Assembly (NCBI GenBank): GCA_947372405.1
Contig: CANBTO010000183.1
Span: forward strand, 1 to 8,950
Length of the DNA stretch: 8,950 nucleotides
Direction: 5' to 3'
From: Verrucomicrobiaceae bacterium
Lineage (GTDB): Bacteria; Verrucomicrobiota; Verrucomicrobiae; Verrucomicrobiales; Akkermansiaceae
Position 1 is the first letter of the stretch; each line of letters opens with the position of its first letter. A program made the translations under genes and the position numbers. Positions 7,286-8,950 of this stretch are shown piece after piece. Under the pieces are notes generated by a model that saw nothing but the letters and a program-made list of their open reading frames with translations, was not told the DNA's origin and ran no database searches.

Positions 7286-7377
7286 GAAGTCGCCGACAGG
7301 GAACACCGGCATGGCACCGAGGCGGAAGCAAAAAACCGGACTTTGACGAATCCCCGCGATCCTGCCACGACTCGGCC
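7286..7377. promoter_or_regulatory. 92-bp divergent spacer that must carry promoters of nadE and the rsmH-like gene
   Basis: Both flanking genes read outward from here, so promoters for both should lie here or just inside the coding ends. A TTGACG at 7343-7348 on the plus strand resembles a -35 box, but nothing like TATAAT follows at 16-18 bases, so no promoter can be placed with confidence. Confidence 0.3.
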
Positions 7378-8403
7378 ATGAGTGATGATTCACCCCGGCC
7401 GCCACGCCGCAAGCGATACAGCGGCAGGAATCCCCGCCGCTTCGAGGACAAATACAAGGAACACGATCCCGCCCGTTTCGCCGAAACCGTGGCCAAGGTC
7501 ATCGCCTCGGGGAAAACGCCCGCCGGTTCCCATGTGCCGATCCTCGTCGCGGAATGCCTCGAATCCCTGCGCCTCGCGCCCGGCCTGATCGGCGTCGATT
7601 GCACGCTTGGCTACGGCGGTCATGCCCTGCGGATTCTTGAAAACATCACACCCGGCGGCAAACTGATCGGCCTCGACCAAGACCCCGTCGAGCTTCCGAA
7701 AACCGAACACCGCCTGCGCCAGGCCGGTTTCGATGAGAGCGTTTTCGAAGCCGTGCGCTCCAACTACGCCGGCATCGCCAAGGTCCTCGCCGCCCGTGGT
7801 CTGGCAGAAGTGGACTTCATCTTCGCCGACCTCGGCTGCTCCTCCATGCAGTTCGACGATCCCTCGCGCGGCTTCAGTTTCAAGAACCCCGGCCCGCTGG
7901 ACATGCGGATGAATCCCACGCGCGGGCTCTCCGCCGCGGACTGGCTGGCACGCATCACTCCCCAGAAACTCGAACTCGCCCTCCACGATCATGCGGACGA
8001 ACCCCGCGCCGAATCGCTCGCCGCCGCGCTCGCCGGTAAAACCTTCCGCACCACCCTCGATCTCGCCAATGCCGTGCGTGAAACCATCCGCGCCGACGAG
8101 GACGAAAAGGACCTCACCGTGCGCCGCGTCTTCCAAACCGTTCGAATCGCCGTCAATGAAGAGTTCGTCGCGCTCGACGCCTTCCTCCGCGTGCTGCCCG
8201 GATGTTTGAAACCCGGCGGACGCGCCGCCATTCTGACATTTCACTCCGGCGAGGACCGGCGCGTGAAGAAATGTTTCCAAGCCGGCCTGCGCGACGGCGT
8301 GTTTTCAGAAACCAGCGACGGCGTCATCACCGCCGGCCCCGAGGAACGCCGCCTCAATCCCCGCAGCGCGCCCGCCAAGCTGCGCTGGGCGGTGAAGGGG
8401 TGA
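7378..8403 (+). CDS. rsmH: RsmH/MraW-family 16S rRNA (cytosine-N4)-methyltransferase, divergent stand-alone copy
   Basis: A 341-residue SAM-dependent methyltransferase. RsmH methylates N4 of C1402 in 16S rRNA. Family signatures in order: HVPILVAECLESL at 52-64, the SAM-binding VDCTLGYGGH at 73-82, DLGCSSMQFDDPSRGFSF at 151-168, GPLDMRMN at 172-179, FQTVRIAVNEE at 252-262, FHSGEDRRVK at 288-297 and NPRSAPAKLRW at 327-337. Three points differ from the usual enzyme. A ~50-residue, strongly basic N-terminal extension (RRKRYSGRNPRRFEDKYKE) precedes the first motif. FHSLEDR has Gly for Leu. The usual GEERF..RIA segment is replaced by DEPRAESLA. There are no mraZ, ftsL or ftsI neighbours, where rsmH normally sits. 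It may therefore be a paralogue with a related target; the symbol is by family. The ATG has no Shine-Dalgarno. Confidence 0.85.
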   Translation: MSDDSPRPPRRKRYSGRNPRRFEDKYKEHDPARFAETVAKVIASGKTPAGSHVPILVAECLESLRLAPGLIGVDCTLGYGGHALRILENITPGGKLIGLDQDPVELPKTEHRLRQAGFDESVFEAVRSNYAGIAKVLAARGLAEVDFIFADLGCSSMQFDDPSRGFSFKNPGPLDMRMNPTRGLSAADWLARITPQKLELALHDHADEPRAESLAAALAGKTFRTTLDLANAVRETIRADEDEKDLTVRRVFQTVRIAVNEEFVALDAFLRVLPGCLKPGGRAAILTFHSGEDRRVKKCFQAGLRDGVFSETSDGVITAGPEERRLNPRSAPAKLRWAVKG

Positions 8404-8433
8404 GGACCAATTTGATTTTGTGGGCTCATATCG

Positions 8434-8781
8434 TTACTCGAACAAATCGACTGTCGAGATCTTGTCCTTGAGAAACCTTTCCAATTTTGAAACGCCCATT
8501 GCTGTGGGAAGACGATCCGTGGCGATGACATATACAATCAAAAGTGAGCCTCGATAGGTCATGCATGCGCACCATACGTTTTGCAGACCTGTGACTGGCG
8601 TCGGGTCGAGAAATGCCAAACTCTTCAAGGCCTGTTTCGGGAATGCTGGACCGATCGACGGAATTCCCAGAGATGGCGCAACCTTTGACCACACCTCAAG
8701 AGCGTGGAGTGCGGAACGAGCCTTTACCTGAGCGACGCAGGTGTCTCCTGATCGATTGAGAGCAATCGTAAAGAGGGCCAT
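8434..8781 (-). CDS. Uncharacterised 115-residue protein
   Basis: An open frame of 115 residues, starting MALFTIALNRSGDTCVAQVK and ending STVDLFE with a TAA stop. An in-frame ATG at 8829 would add 16 residues (MRAAASPITFDRKIFI), but the MALFTI start looks more natural. No signal peptide or membrane helix is evident. The pattern, a short beta-strand opening, a helix (SALHALEVWSKV), then DPTPVTGLQNVWCACMTYRG and a hydrophobic strand LLIVYVIATD, suggests a compact alpha/beta protein. From memory it resembles small hypothetical proteins with a VWC motif scattered in accessory regions, but I cannot name a family. Two full 60-base lines of the gene each count 28 G+C, far below the neighbouring methyltransferase gene, which hints at a different origin. 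It converges on that gene with 30 bp between the stops. A possible upstream partner ends 57 bp before it. Confidence 0.65.
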   Translation of the reverse strand: MALFTIALNRSGDTCVAQVKARSALHALEVWSKVAPSLGIPSIGPAFPKQALKSLAFLDPTPVTGLQNVWCACMTYRGSLLIVYVIATDRLPTAMGVSKLERFLKDKISTVDLFE

Positions 8782-8838
8782 GATGAAAATCTTTCTGTCG
8801 AACGTAATAGGTGAGGCGGCGGCGCGCAAGACTTCGAA

Positions 8839-8950
8839 TCAAATTGGCGGCTTGTCGCCGTCGCCTCGACCGGATTGTTCGGCTTCTGATTTATATTTCA
8901 CTTTTGTGACATCGAGACTGCCCCGTCTGGCCCGAGCAGACAGAATGATC
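8839..8950 (-). CDS. Possible C-terminal end of a gene running off the right edge
   Basis: On the minus strand one frame is open from the right edge to a TGA at 8841-8839 and gives 36 residues, ending SEAEQSGRGDGDKPPI. The charged, Gly-rich tail looks like a natural protein end. It lies 57 bp upstream of the 115-residue gene on the same strand, so the two could form an operon. The piece is too short to identify, and another minus frame is open for part of the way, so this is a weak call. Confidence 0.3.
   Translation of the reverse strand, partial: IILSARARRGSLDVTKVKYKSEAEQSGRGDGDKPPI

Noticed and set aside
7283..7405. A 40-residue longer start for nadE at 7405
   Set aside because: It would overlap the divergent methyltransferase start, and the extra residues do not resemble the family, whose members begin at MKLGIAQINP.
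7390..8280. A 296-codon minus-strand open frame antisense to the methyltransferase gene
   Set aside because: The plus strand carries all RsmH motifs in order; the antisense frame has no recognisable family pattern.

Overview
This window looks like chromosomal DNA from a GC-rich Gram-negative bacterium, most likely of the phylum Verrucomicrobiota (inference, not proven by any marker here). Supporting signs are an exported protein built of ~48-residue kelch repeats, a Tat-exported flavin amine oxidase, a stand-alone RsmH-type methyltransferase with a basic N-terminal extension, and start codons that all lack a Shine-Dalgarno sequence. Hand-counted 60-base lines give 42/60 G+C inside the rsmH-like gene but only 28/60 in the right-hand end, so the last ~550 bases differ in composition from the rest.

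Layout, left to right. (1) 1-1158, minus strand: the 5' part of a secreted kelch-repeat protein that runs off the left edge (386 codons visible, signal peptide plus 7 full repeats and the start of an eighth). (2) 1159-1835: a 677-bp intergenic region between divergent genes with no convincing gene. It holds a paired CAGTCACA direct repeat near the kelch start, a four-copy G-rich decamer array with G-quadruplex potential, and two short perfect palindromes. (3) 1836-3479, plus: a Tat-exported flavin amine oxidase. (4) 3480-3634: a short convergent spacer with two hairpins. (5) 3635-5629 and 5648-7285, both minus: glutamine-dependent NAD+ synthetase (nadE), followed 18 bp later by a membrane-anchored TPR/beta-helix protein, probably one transcript. 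(6) 7378-8403, plus: an RsmH-family rRNA methyltransferase, divergent from nadE across a 92-bp spacer. (7) 8404-8950: a lower-GC end with a 115-residue uncharacterised protein on the minus strand, preceded by what may be the last 36 codons of another gene running off the right edge.

Most genes seem functionally independent: NAD biosynthesis, rRNA modification, exported amine oxidation and surface proteins. No complete defence system, CRISPR array, transposon, tRNA or rRNA was found. The most interesting parts are the unusual architecture of the TPR/beta-helix protein linked to nadE, the divergent out-of-cluster RsmH paralogue, and the compositionally distinct pair at the right edge, which could be the end of a toxin-immunity-like or other accessory module.
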